A stretch of 40,049 nt of DNA from Geobacteraceae bacterium GWC2_53_11 (GTDB taxonomy: Bacteria; Desulfobacterota; Desulfuromonadia; Geobacterales; Pseudopelobacteraceae): the NCBI GenBank assembly GCA_001802645.1, contig MGZJ01000080.1:6295-46343 (forward strand), in the 5' to 3' direction. A program made the position numbers and the translations under genes. The notes below the pieces were generated by a model, which did not search any database, had not been told where the DNA came from, and saw only the letters and a list, made by a program, of their open reading frames with translations. Shown here one piece after another: positions 32,733 to 40,049 of this stretch (positions are counted from its first letter, which is position 1; every line of letters starts with the position of its first letter).

Positions 32733-34109
32733 TCAATTTCCTGCCCGCACGTTTTGAATTTCACTCCATACCCGCTCGCGGGCAGTGCCGCCCGGGATAT
32801 TGCGGGCATTGACACTGGCCTCGACGGTAATGCATTCAAAAATGTCGGTATTTATCTTGCCCGAAAAAAGCTGCCACTCTGCCAACGAAAGCTCAGTGAT
32901 ATCCATGTCGTTTTCGATGCAGTAAGCAACAGCCTTGCCGACCACTTCATGGGCATCGCGGAACGGGAGCCCCTTGCGCACCAGATAATCGGCGACATCG
33001 GTCGCGGTTGAGAACCCCTGGCCGGCAGCCTTGCGCATATTATCGGTATTGACCCGCATTTCGCGGATCATGTCGGCAAAGATCTTGAGGCTCCCCTTGA
33101 CCGTGTCGATCGTATCGAAGAGCGGCTCCTTATCTTCCTGCATATCCTTGTTATAGGCAAGCGGCAGTGATTTCATCACCGTCAGCAGCGCGATCAGGTT
33201 GCCGTACACCCGCCCGGTCTTGCCCCGAACCAGCTCCGGTACATCCGGATTCTTCTTCTGCGGCATGATTGAAGAACCGGTGCAGAAGCCGTCTGACAGT
33301 TCGACGAACTGAAAGGCGCTGGTTGACCAGAGAATAAGCTCTTCTGACAATCGGGACAGATGCATCATCAGAATCGAGGCGTCAGCCAGAAACTCCAGGG
33401 CAAAGTCGCGATCCGACACCGAGTCGAGCGAATTGCGTGTGATCGCCGGGAAATCCAGCTGTTCAGCAACATACTCGCGATCAATCGGGAATGTCGTGCC
33501 GGCCAGCGCACCGGCCCCCAGCGGCATCACATTGACCCGCTTCAGGCAGTCCTCCAGCCGCGCCTTGTCCCGCTTGAACATCTCTACGTACGCCATCAGG
33601 TGATGGGCAAACAGGATCGGCTGTGCCGTCTGTAGATGAGTGAAACCGGGCATCAGCGTATCCAGATTTTCCTCGGCCTGATTCAGCAGGGCATCGATCA
33701 GCAGATCGAGATAGGTGGTTATCTCGACTATTTCATCACGCAGGTAGAGCCGGATATCCAGAGCCACCTGGTCGTTGCGCGAACGCCCGGTATGCAGACG
33801 CTTGCCCGCTTCGCCGATGGCGGCGGAGAGGCGCGCTTCGATGTTCATGTGGATATCTTCGAGACTGATGGAGAAGTCAAACTCTCCCGCCTCAATCTGC
33901 TGGAGAATCCCCTGCAGGCCATGGACGATCTGCTCGACATCTGCAAGCGGGATGATCCCCTGCTTGCCCAGCATACGGGCATGGGCAATGGAGCCGCGAA
34001 TATCCTGATGGTAAAGGCGTTTGTCAAAGTCGATGGAAGCGGTAAACTCCTCGACGAATTTATCGGTCGGCTGCGTGAAGCGTCCGCCCCACAGTTTGTC
34101 TTTGGACAT
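32733..34109 (-). CDS. argH: Argininosuccinate lyase
   Basis: The 458-residue enzyme splits argininosuccinate to arginine and fumarate, the last step of arginine synthesis. The signature [20 protein letters not shown] holds the catalytic serine loop, with [12 protein letters not shown] and [14 protein letters not shown] earlier. AAGGGAATTTCACC precedes the ATG. It is separated from the argBDFG run by about 2 kb holding a nuclease gene and a restriction-modification remnant, and has its own promoter overlapping the nuclease stop codon. Confidence 0.97.
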   Translation of the reverse strand: MSKDKLWGGRFTQPTDKFVEEFTASIDFDKRLYHQDIRGSIAHARMLGKQGIIPLADVEQIVHGLQGILQQIEAGEFDFSISLEDIHMNIEARLSAAIGEAGKRLHTGRSRNDQVALDIRLYLRDEIVEITTYLDLLIDALLNQAEENLDTLMPGFTHLQTAQPILFAHHLMAYVEMFKRDKARLEDCLKRVNVMPLGAGALAGTTFPIDREYVAEQLDFPAITRNSLDSVSDRDFALEFLADASILMMHLSRLSEELILWSTSAFQFVELSDGFCTGSSIMPQKKNPDVPELVRGKTGRVYGNLIALLTVMKSLPLAYNKDMQEDKEPLFDTIDTVKGSLKIFADMIREMRVNTDNMRKAAGQGFSTATDVADYLVRKGLPFRDAHEVVGKAVAYCIENDMDITELSLAEWQLFSGKINTDIFECITVEASVNARNIPGGTARERVWSEIQNVRAGN

Positions 34110-34150
34110 GGTGAAATTCCCTTGTATCTAATTTAAGTTAAGGACGGGAC

Positions 34151-34178
34151 ACTATACGCGAAAAACGGATAAAATCAA
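34151..34178 (-). promoter_or_regulatory. argH: Sigma-70 promoter for argH
   Basis: On the minus strand TTGATT (34173-34178), 16 bases, TATAGT (34151-34156), about 42 bases upstream of the argH ATG. The -35 box overlaps the stop codon of the preceding DUF1016 nuclease gene. Confidence 0.55.
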
Positions 34179-35359
34179 AGCAGAGACGTATCCTTTCCAA
34201 CACCATATACAACTTCCTGCTCCCGCACCCAGTCTGTCAGCTTCTGCTGGAGGACTTCCTTGGATGGCAGATAGAGATTGTACTCCCGTGCGTGGATATT
34301 GGCGTCGACAGGCAGCGTGAGTTCCACAATGGCCTGTTTCTTCCGTTTGCAGAGGAGTATGCCAATGGTGGGGTTCTCGTCGGGGGTCTTGACGTAACGG
34401 TCGAAGTAGTTCACGTACATCTGCATCTGCCCCAGATCCTGATGGCTCAGCTTGTCCAACTTCAAGTCAATGAGCACATAGCAGCGGAGAAGGCGGTTGT
34501 AAAAGACGAGATCAACGAAGAAGTGGTCTTCGTCGAAGGTGAACCGCTTCTGGCGAGCCTCGAAGAGAAAGCCCTTGCCCAGTTCCAACAGGAATTTTTC
34601 GAGTTGGTCAATGATGGCACCTTCTAGATCGGATTCGGAATAGCCCGATTTCTCGTCAAGACCAAGAAATTCAAGAACGTACGGTTCCTTGAGCATATCC
34701 GCAGGCGTGACGATAATTTGCCCCTCAGTGGCAAGTTGACGAACGCTTTCTTTGTCCTTGCTGAGTGCGAGCCGTTCGTAAAGGCAAGAGGCAACTTGAC
34801 GCTTCAGTTCAGGAAGAGACCAACCCTCGTTCGTTGCTTCTATTTCGTAGAAACTACGCTCGTCAGGGTTCTTGATGGTAAGCAGCAGGACGTAATGGGA
34901 CCAACTAAGAGTGAAAAGAGATTTCAGCGAAGTATTCTCGAATAGTGACAATTTGGCAGACGGACTCAGTGCCATTATCTTGAATTGGTCAGACACTGTC
35001 TGACCAATTGGCGTCAGCGGCAATTTGGCAGAAGGCTTCTGCCAAATTGCCACAAGTCGATCCTGGTAGGTGAAGTAAAACGCCCGAAAACTGCGCAGAT
35101 TTCTCTCTGAAAACCCTTTACCGAACTCCTCAGACAACCGCAAGGAAAGCTCCTTCAGCAGTTCTTTGCCATATTCGGCCCGCACAGCCCCCTTCTGCTC
35201 ATGTTCCACAATCCGCCGGCCAATCTCGAAATTGGTCATCACCTGTAGCGTGTTGACCGTCGTGGCGACGGCATGGCGCGCGGAGTGGATGAGGCTGCGA
35301 AGTTCGGTGATCAGCGGTGCGAGTTCATGAGTTGTGGTCGTGACGGGTTTTTTCTTCAT
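34175..35359 (-). CDS. DUF1016 (YhcG-type) PD-(D/E)XK nuclease-domain protein
   Basis: This 394-residue protein starts with the DUF1016 N-terminal helical domain, which carries GRRIVEHEQKGAVRAEYGKELLKELSLRLSEEFGKGFSERNLRSFR. The C-terminal half reads KRFTFDEDHFFVDLVFYNRLLRCYVLIDLK, with a D and D-x-K set of PD-(D/E)XK nucleases. Residues from about 150 to 210 have an internal IWQKPSAKLPLTPIGQTVSDQ repeat-like, low-similarity region. Such proteins often accompany restriction-modification genes; targets are unknown. The start at 35359 has GGAGG ten bases upstream and fits the family, while an earlier GTG at 35458 would add 33 unrelated residues. The gene looks intact. Confidence 0.82.
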   Translation of the reverse strand: MKKKPVTTTTHELAPLITELRSLIHSARHAVATTVNTLQVMTNFEIGRRIVEHEQKGAVRAEYGKELLKELSLRLSEEFGKGFSERNLRSFRAFYFTYQDRLVAIWQKPSAKLPLTPIGQTVSDQFKIMALSPSAKLSLFENTSLKSLFTLSWSHYVLLLTIKNPDERSFYEIEATNEGWSLPELKRQVASCLYERLALSKDKESVRQLATEGQIIVTPADMLKEPYVLEFLGLDEKSGYSESDLEGAIIDQLEKFLLELGKGFLFEARQKRFTFDEDHFFVDLVFYNRLLRCYVLIDLKLDKLSHQDLGQMQMYVNYFDRYVKTPDENPTIGILLCKRKKQAIVELTLPVDANIHAREYNLYLPSKEVLQQKLTDWVREQEVVYGVGKDTSLL

Positions 35360-35381
35360 CGCTCTCAAGCCTCCTAAAGCT

Positions 35382-35418
35382 GAAGAACTGGGTGGTGCAC
35401 CAGAGCACCCAGATCTTC
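35382..35418. repeat. Inverted repeat upstream of the DUF1016 gene
   Basis: GAAGAACTGGGTG (35382-35394) pairs with CACCCAGATCTTC (35406-35418) with one mismatch, and the loop contains TGGTGCACCA, itself palindromic. It lies in the leader of the DUF1016 message, about 20 bases before the start codon. Confidence 0.5.
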
Positions 35419-35536
35419 TCTCGTCTTGAGCATTATTGATGTTTTCAATTTTCTTCACGCAGTGGAGAGAATTGGGGATTCAAGGTAGAGCGCGGTTTTT
35501 CAGATGAGTTGTTTTGTGTTGCATTCAGAAAGTTAT

Positions 35537-36125
35537 TCATGCCTTCCCCTCCTCTACGACGTTTTCCTCTTCGGTCAGGCCGTAGAGCTGGCGGACAAGA
35601 TGGTCAATCGTAGCTTCAAGGACTGAGATACCGGCCTTGGGGTCGTTTATTTTTTCGGTGAGAAGCTGGTCTACAAGAGCAGTAATGGGGGCTTGCTGTT
35701 CAGGCCTCACATCCGGCACCGGGAGCTTTTTCCAGTCGTCGGGGTAGAGATGGATATTGCTGCGCCGGTTGCAGCAGCTCATGCAGGGCCTTGGTGTTCG
35801 GCTTGTCGGGCGAAATCATCTCGCTATTGTTATCGGGGCGCTTAACCTCAATCAGCACGCCGACCGTATCGGACGAACTCTTGCCGTTGTGGATGACCAG
35901 ATCGGTCCTGCCGCTTGTATTGATCTCGTTGGTTTGCTTGTACCAGGTATCCTTGAGGAAATCGGAAACGATATTCTTGAGGTGTTCTTCATGCTCGCCG
36001 GAACGAATACGTTCAAACATTAGCCCAAGATTCGCCTTGAATAATTCAATCTGCTCCCGTTTAAGGCTTTGTCTAAGGTACACCTTACTCAGGGATTTAG
36101 CCGGTAAGCTAATAGTGAGATTCAT
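35537..36125 (-). pseudogene. Type IIG restriction-modification gene with internal deletion
   Basis: The N-terminal 115 or so residues match the start of Eco57I-like enzymes, with a PD-(D/E)XK nuclease (GRTDLVIHNG with D75, then LIEVKRP with E93 and K95) that breaks off at TKALHELL. After a frameshift near 35765-35785, the sequence resumes as SNIHLYPDDWKKLPVPDV and runs to the end LTEEENVVEEGKA, the family's C-terminal target-recognition end. The whole methyltransferase and most of the specificity region are missing. This is a deletion remnant, not a functional enzyme. It lies upstream of the DUF1016 gene on the same strand. Confidence 0.75.
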
Positions 36126-36215
36126 AATAAATGTGACCTTTTCTGATTTCTATAAACGCCTATTTGTCTAAATTTCATTGGAGAGTTATAGCAAAACAGC
36201 AGATCAAATGCCATA

Positions 36216-36260
36216 CAAACAACTAGAGCGGCATCGCAGCCGCTCTAGTTGTTTGAACAC
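36216..36260 (-). terminator. Strong hairpin terminator after argG
   Basis: CAAACAACTAGAGCGGC (36216-36232) and GCCGCTCTAGTTGTTTG (36239-36255) form a perfect 17-pair stem with a six-base loop, 22 bases beyond the argG stop codon. It should end the argBDFG message. The minus-side T run is short (TTGTTTGT). Confidence 0.6.
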
Positions 36261-36277
36261 ATTTTTTGCCAAATTTT

Positions 36278-37507
36278 CTACTTCTTCCGGTTGGCCTGCA
36301 TCAGCGACCTGATCCGCAACCGCAGTGAATTGATCTTGATGAACCCTTCTGCGTCAGCCTGATTGAAAACCTGATCCTTCTCAAAGGTTGCGAAATCCAG
36401 GTTAAAGAGCGAGTCGGTCTCGGATTTGCGGCCGACCGTACGGCACAGACCTTTGTACAGTTTGAGACGGGCCACGCCGTTGACGCATTTCTGGGAATCG
36501 TCGATCAGGACCTGCAGCATCTGGCGTTCAGGGGAGAACCAGTAACCGGCATATATTTGCCGGGCGTATTCCGGAATCAGGCTGTCGCGGATACGCAGCA
36601 CTTCACGGTCCATGGTGATCTGCTCGACAGCCGAATGGGCTTCGCGAAGGATGGTGCCGCCGGGGGTCTCGTACACGCCGCGCGATTTCATGCCAACAGA
36701 GCGGTTTTCCAGCAGGTCCACACGACCGATGCCGTGCTGTCCGCCAATGGTGTTGAGGTGGGCCAGCAGCTGGGCCGGGGTCATTTTTACGCCGTCAACA
36801 GCCACGGCATTGCCGTTTTTGAACTCGATCTCAATGTACTGCGGCTTGTTGGGAGCTTTTTCCGGCGACTTGGTCAGCACGTACATCTCTTCCGGAGCCT
36901 CGGCCCAGGTATCCTCAAGGATGCCACCTTCGAAAGAGATATGCAGCAGGTTGCGGTCTGATGACCAGGGGCGCTTTTTGATGGTCGGGATCGGCACGCC
37001 ATTCTTCTTGGCATATTCAATCAGCGCCTGGCGGCTGTTCAGATCCCATTCGCGCCATGGGGCGACAACCTTGATTGAGGGATCGAAATGGTAGTAGGCA
37101 AGCTCGAAGCGGACCTGGTCGTTACCCTTGCCGGTGGCACCGTGGGAAACGGCATCGCACTTCTCCTTGGCGGCGATTTCCATCTGGCGCTTGGCGATCA
37201 GCGGACGGGCGATGGAGGTGCCGAGCAGGTAGTGCCCTTCGTAGATGGCGTTGGCGCGGAACATGGGGAACACGAAATCGCGGACGAATTCTTCCTTCAG
37301 GTCGTCGATATAGACCTTGTCGGCACCGGTTGCCAGAGCTTTTTCGCGGACCGGATCAAGCTCTTCCCCCTGCCCCAGGTCGGCGGAAAACGCCACAACC
37401 TTGCAGCCGTACTCATTTTTGAGCCATTTGAGAATAATTGATGTATCCAGACCGCCGGAATAAGCCAGAACGATTTTCTTGATTTCCTGTTTTTTGATTG
37501 GTGCCAT
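36278..37507 (-). CDS. argG: Argininosuccinate synthase
   Basis: The 409-residue enzyme joins citrulline and aspartate using ATP. The N-type PP-loop [16 protein letters not shown] (residues 14-29) and [13 protein letters not shown] are diagnostic. AAAGGAG lies 10 bases before the start. It follows argF after 27 bases and precedes the 17-pair hairpin. Normal length and intact. Confidence 0.97.
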   Translation of the reverse strand: MAPIKKQEIKKIVLAYSGGLDTSIILKWLKNEYGCKVVAFSADLGQGEELDPVREKALATGADKVYIDDLKEEFVRDFVFPMFRANAIYEGHYLLGTSIARPLIAKRQMEIAAKEKCDAVSHGATGKGNDQVRFELAYYHFDPSIKVVAPWREWDLNSRQALIEYAKKNGVPIPTIKKRPWSSDRNLLHISFEGGILEDTWAEAPEEMYVLTKSPEKAPNKPQYIEIEFKNGNAVAVDGVKMTPAQLLAHLNTIGGQHGIGRVDLLENRSVGMKSRGVYETPGGTILREAHSAVEQITMDREVLRIRDSLIPEYARQIYAGYWFSPERQMLQVLIDDSQKCVNGVARLKLYKGLCRTVGRKSETDSLFNLDFATFEKDQVFNQADAEGFIKINSLRLRIRSLMQANRKK

Positions 37508-37534
37508 CTGTGTGTTCTCCTTTGGTTACTGAAT

Positions 37535-38446
37535 TTATTTGATCAACGTAGCCATTATAGCTTTTTGAATATGGAGCCGGTTTTCCGCTTCGTCCCAGAC
37601 AACTGAGTTTTTCCCTTCGATGACCGAGTCGGATATTTCTTCGCCGCGATGGGCAGGAAGACAATGCAGGACCACACAATCCGGCTTGGCGAGCGCAAGC
37701 AGGGCATCATCCAGGCAATAGCCGTTAAATGCCTTCTCACGCTCTTTCTGCTCGGCCTCCTGCCCCATACTGGCCCACACATCGGTATTGATGACATCCG
37801 CACCGGCAACCGCGACCTTGGGGTCGGTCGTCAGAGTGATCCTGCCGGGAGCTTTGGTATTGGCCCACGCCATGACAGCCGCATCCGGCTCGTATCCTGC
37901 GGGACAGGCCAGCGCCAGGTCAAAGCCGCAGATTGCTGCCGCTTCGATCCAGGTGTTGGCCATGTTGTTGCCGTCGCCAACCCAAGCAAACTTCAGCCCT
38001 TCATAGTTTTTTTTATGTTCAATAACCGTCTGCAGATCGGCCATGATCTGGCAGGGGTGGAACAGGTCGGTCAGGCCGTTGATAACCGGTATGTCGGAGT
38101 ACCGGGCGAACTCTTCCACGATCTCCTGCCCGAAGGTGCGGATCATGACGCCGTCACAGTAACGGGACATGACGCGCGCCGTATCCTTGATCGGCTCGCC
38201 GCGCCCCATCTGGGAGTTGGCAGACGACATGAACAGACCATGGCCACCGAGCTGGAAAACGCCAACCTCAAAGGAAACTCTGGTGCGGGTAGAGGCTTTC
38301 TCAAAAATCAATGCCACGGTTTTACCGTCCAGCAGTTTGTGCGGAGTCCGGCTCTTCTGCTGTACTTTCAGTTCGGCAGCAAAGGTCAGCAGCCCGTCCA
38401 GTTCAGCCTTGGTGTAGTCGTGCAGCGCCAGAAAGTGTCGCGTCAT
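37535..38446 (-). CDS. argF: Ornithine carbamoyltransferase
   Basis: A 303-residue enzyme making citrulline from ornithine and carbamoyl phosphate. STRTR at 52-56 binds carbamoyl phosphate, FHPCQIMAD is the second signature, and HCLPAHRGEE the ornithine loop. The start at 38446 has AGGAG upstream; ten extra residues of the longer open frame are outside the family. Ten bases separate it from argD. Confidence 0.97.
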   Translation of the reverse strand: MTRHFLALHDYTKAELDGLLTFAAELKVQQKSRTPHKLLDGKTVALIFEKASTRTRVSFEVGVFQLGGHGLFMSSANSQMGRGEPIKDTARVMSRYCDGVMIRTFGQEIVEEFARYSDIPVINGLTDLFHPCQIMADLQTVIEHKKNYEGLKFAWVGDGNNMANTWIEAAAICGFDLALACPAGYEPDAAVMAWANTKAPGRITLTTDPKVAVAGADVINTDVWASMGQEAEQKEREKAFNGYCLDDALLALAKPDCVVLHCLPAHRGEEISDSVIEGKNSVVWDEAENRLHIQKAIMATLIK

Positions 38447-38456
38447 CTCTTCTCTC

Positions 38457-39653
38457 CTATGCCTCGGCCTCGGCAAAGATGCCGTCGAGGATTACTATCA
38501 TTGCGTCGATCTCCTGCTTGGTCACCACCAGCGGCGGCACAAAACGAAGGACCGTATCGTGGGTCACATTGAGAAGCACACCGCGCTGATGCCCTTTTTT
38601 GACGATATCAGCACCGGGAATGGCCAGGCTCATGCCGATCATCAGACCCACGCCCCGCACTTCCTTGACGAAGGAATACTTCTTGCCGAGCGCTTCCAGT
38701 TCACCGGTCAGATATTCGCCGATCTCTTCACAGCGGTTGAGCAGGCCATCCTCAAGGATCGTCCTTATCGTGGCAATAGCAGCAGCACAGACAAGCGGGT
38801 TGCCGCCGAAGGTCGAGCCGTGGGTGCCGGGCACAAAAGCCGCGGCATAGATATCCTTGGCCAGCATGGTACCGATGGGCGCTCCGCCGGCCAGCGCCTT
38901 GGCCAGGGTCATGATATCGGGGGTCACGCCAAAGTGTTCATAGGCAAAGAGCGTTCCTGTCCGCCCCATGCCAACCTGTACTTCGTCAAAGATGAGTAGC
39001 AGACCGTGGCGATCACAGATCTCCCGCACCGCCTGGAAATAGCCGGGAGACGGCATATTCATGCCACCTTCTCCCTGAATCGGCTCCAGCATAACGGCAC
39101 AGGTATTGGGCGTAACCGCAGCTTCCAGAGCAGCGGCATCATCAAAGGGGACATGTTTGAAGCCGTGCAGGAGCGGATCAAAGAAACGCTGCACCTTCTC
39201 CTGGCCGGTCGCCGACACCGTGGCCATGGTACGGCCGTGGAAAGAATCGGTCGCAGTAATGATCTCGTAGCGCTCCGGCCCATAGGTGTCACGGCTGTAT
39301 TTACGCGCCAGCTTGATGGCCGCTTCGTTCGCCTCGGCCCCGCTGTTGCAAAAAAACGCCTTGTCGGCAAAGGAGTGATTACAGAGCAGTTCCGCCAGCT
39401 CGATCTGCTGGGGAATCTGATAGTAATTGGAACAGTGGATCAGTTCTGCAGCCTGTTTCTGCAGGGCGGCAACAACATTCGGGTGACAGTGCCCCAGATT
39501 ATTGACGGCAACGCCCGCCAGAAAATCGAGATACTCCTTGCCGTCCGCATCCCACAGCTTGCACCCCAGCCCCTTGACCGGCACAATCGGGTAACGGCCA
39601 TAGGTCTTCATGATGTATTTATCTGATTTTTCAACCCATTGCTGACTGTTCAT
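38457..39653 (-). CDS. argD: Acetylornithine aminotransferase
   Basis: This 398-residue PLP enzyme converts N-acetylglutamate semialdehyde to N-acetylornithine and may also serve lysine synthesis. [33 protein letters not shown] and [12 protein letters not shown], with the PLP lysine, are family marks. Its ATG overlaps the argB stop codon in ATGA. Normal length. Confidence 0.96.
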   Translation of the reverse strand: MNSQQWVEKSDKYIMKTYGRYPIVPVKGLGCKLWDADGKEYLDFLAGVAVNNLGHCHPNVVAALQKQAAELIHCSNYYQIPQQIELAELLCNHSFADKAFFCNSGAEANEAAIKLARKYSRDTYGPERYEIITATDSFHGRTMATVSATGQEKVQRFFDPLLHGFKHVPFDDAAALEAAVTPNTCAVMLEPIQGEGGMNMPSPGYFQAVREICDRHGLLLIFDEVQVGMGRTGTLFAYEHFGVTPDIMTLAKALAGGAPIGTMLAKDIYAAAFVPGTHGSTFGGNPLVCAAAIATIRTILEDGLLNRCEEIGEYLTGELEALGKKYSFVKEVRGVGLMIGMSLAIPGADIVKKGHQRGVLLNVTHDTVLRFVPPLVVTKQEIDAMIVILDGIFAEAEA

Positions 39654-40049
39654 TTCGTAATCTCCGTTCCGATGCCCACATCCGTGAATATCTCCAACAG
39701 CACCGCGTGAGGCACGCGGCCATCAATGATGTGAGCCTTCTTGACGCCGTCTTTCAGGGCATCGGCACAGCAGATGACCTTGGGAATCATGCCGCCGGTA
39801 ATGGCCTCTTCATCGATCAGGCGGTGCAACTGCGCCACGGACAGGCTTTCCAGCAGTGTTCCGCTGGTATCTTTCACGCCGTTGATGTCGGTCAGCAGGA
39901 TCAGTTTTTCCGCATTGAGGGCAGCAGCAACCCGTCCGGCCACCAGGTCGGCGTTGATATTGTAGCTTTCACCTTCCGGCCCCACACCGACCGGAGCGAT
40001 AACCGGAATATACTTGCCCTGTTCCAGAGCTGATATCAGATCGGTATTG
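39650..40049 (-). CDS. argB: Acetylglutamate kinase, C-terminal part (partial at right edge)
   Basis: The frame is open to the window edge, with about 132 residues visible. [29 protein letters not shown] and the late [28 protein letters not shown] are the C-terminal half of acetylglutamate kinase, which phosphorylates N-acetylglutamate. The N-terminal substrate-binding part is outside the window. It is the first visible gene of the argBDFG run. Confidence 0.95.
   Translation of the reverse strand, partial: NTDLISALEQGKYIPVIAPVGVGPEGESYNINADLVAGRVAAALNAEKLILLTDINGVKDTSGTLLESLSVAQLHRLIDEEAITGGMIPKVICCADALKDGVKKAHIIDGRVPHAVLLEIFTDVGIGTEITK

Noticed and set aside
35360-35458. 33-residue N-terminal extension of the DUF1016 protein from a GTG start
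   Set aside because: It translates the inverted repeat, has no family similarity, and the ATG at 35359 has a proper GGAGG site.
37649-38572. 307-codon open frame on the + strand
   Set aside because: Antisense to argF and the end of argD; its length comes from the codon bias of those genes, with no recognisable domain.

Overview
The window joins two unlike stretches. Positions 1 to about 3445 carry the 3' end of a TonB-dependent outer-membrane receptor and a secreted beta-helix protein ending in a type IX secretion sorting domain with the YPNPFNP signature. That pairing is typical of the Bacteroidota/Ignavibacteria/Chlorobiota group. From about 3730 to the right end every recognisable gene fits an anaerobic Desulfuromonadota (Geobacterales-like) genome: a 14-gene nuo operon next to hemL and a separate F0 gene cluster, an argBDFG..argH cluster, many near-consensus Shine-Dalgarno sites, and a Cys-rich PAS sensor kinase. 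The break lies in a gene-free stretch bounded by two terminators, so an assembly chimera is the simplest reading and horizontal transfer the alternative.

Layout. (1) 1-3444: TonB receptor fragment and T9SS-cargo protein, + strand, ending at a terminator. (2) 3730-7921, minus strand: Rrf2 regulator, cysK, yezD, a NifH-like ATPase and a diaminopimelate-decarboxylase-like gene. This looks like a cysteine/sulfur assimilation locus under Rrf2 control, with an attenuator-like hairpin directly before the NifH-like gene. (3) 8059-10415, minus: prmC, a purine phosphoribosyltransferase and an AEC-family carrier. (4) 10482-11721, plus: an orphan sensor kinase. (5) 11865-27123, minus: nuoA to nuoN, complex I, behind a good sigma-70 promoter and a palindromic candidate operator. 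(6) 27277-30366, plus: hemL, then atpZ, atpI, atpB and atpE (the F0 part of ATP synthase without F1 genes), closed by a terminator. (7) 30394-34178, minus: argH followed by a GspA-like ATPase, a GspB-like protein and a lipoprotein. (8) 34175-36125, minus: a PD-(D/E)XK DUF1016 nuclease and the deletion remnant of a type IIG restriction-modification gene. (9) 36216-40049, minus: argB (partial), argD, argF and argG, overlapping or closely spaced, closed by a 17-bp perfect hairpin.

The genes cover NADH oxidation and proton pumping, part of the ATP synthase, arginine and cysteine synthesis, haem precursor synthesis, and a decayed defence insertion splitting the arginine cluster. No rRNA, tRNA, CRISPR array or complete mobile element was seen. 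The most unusual items are the NifH-like protein that has lost its iron-sulfur ligands, the hairpin abutting its start codon, the Met/His-rich repeat tail on NuoM, and the left-end lineage break.
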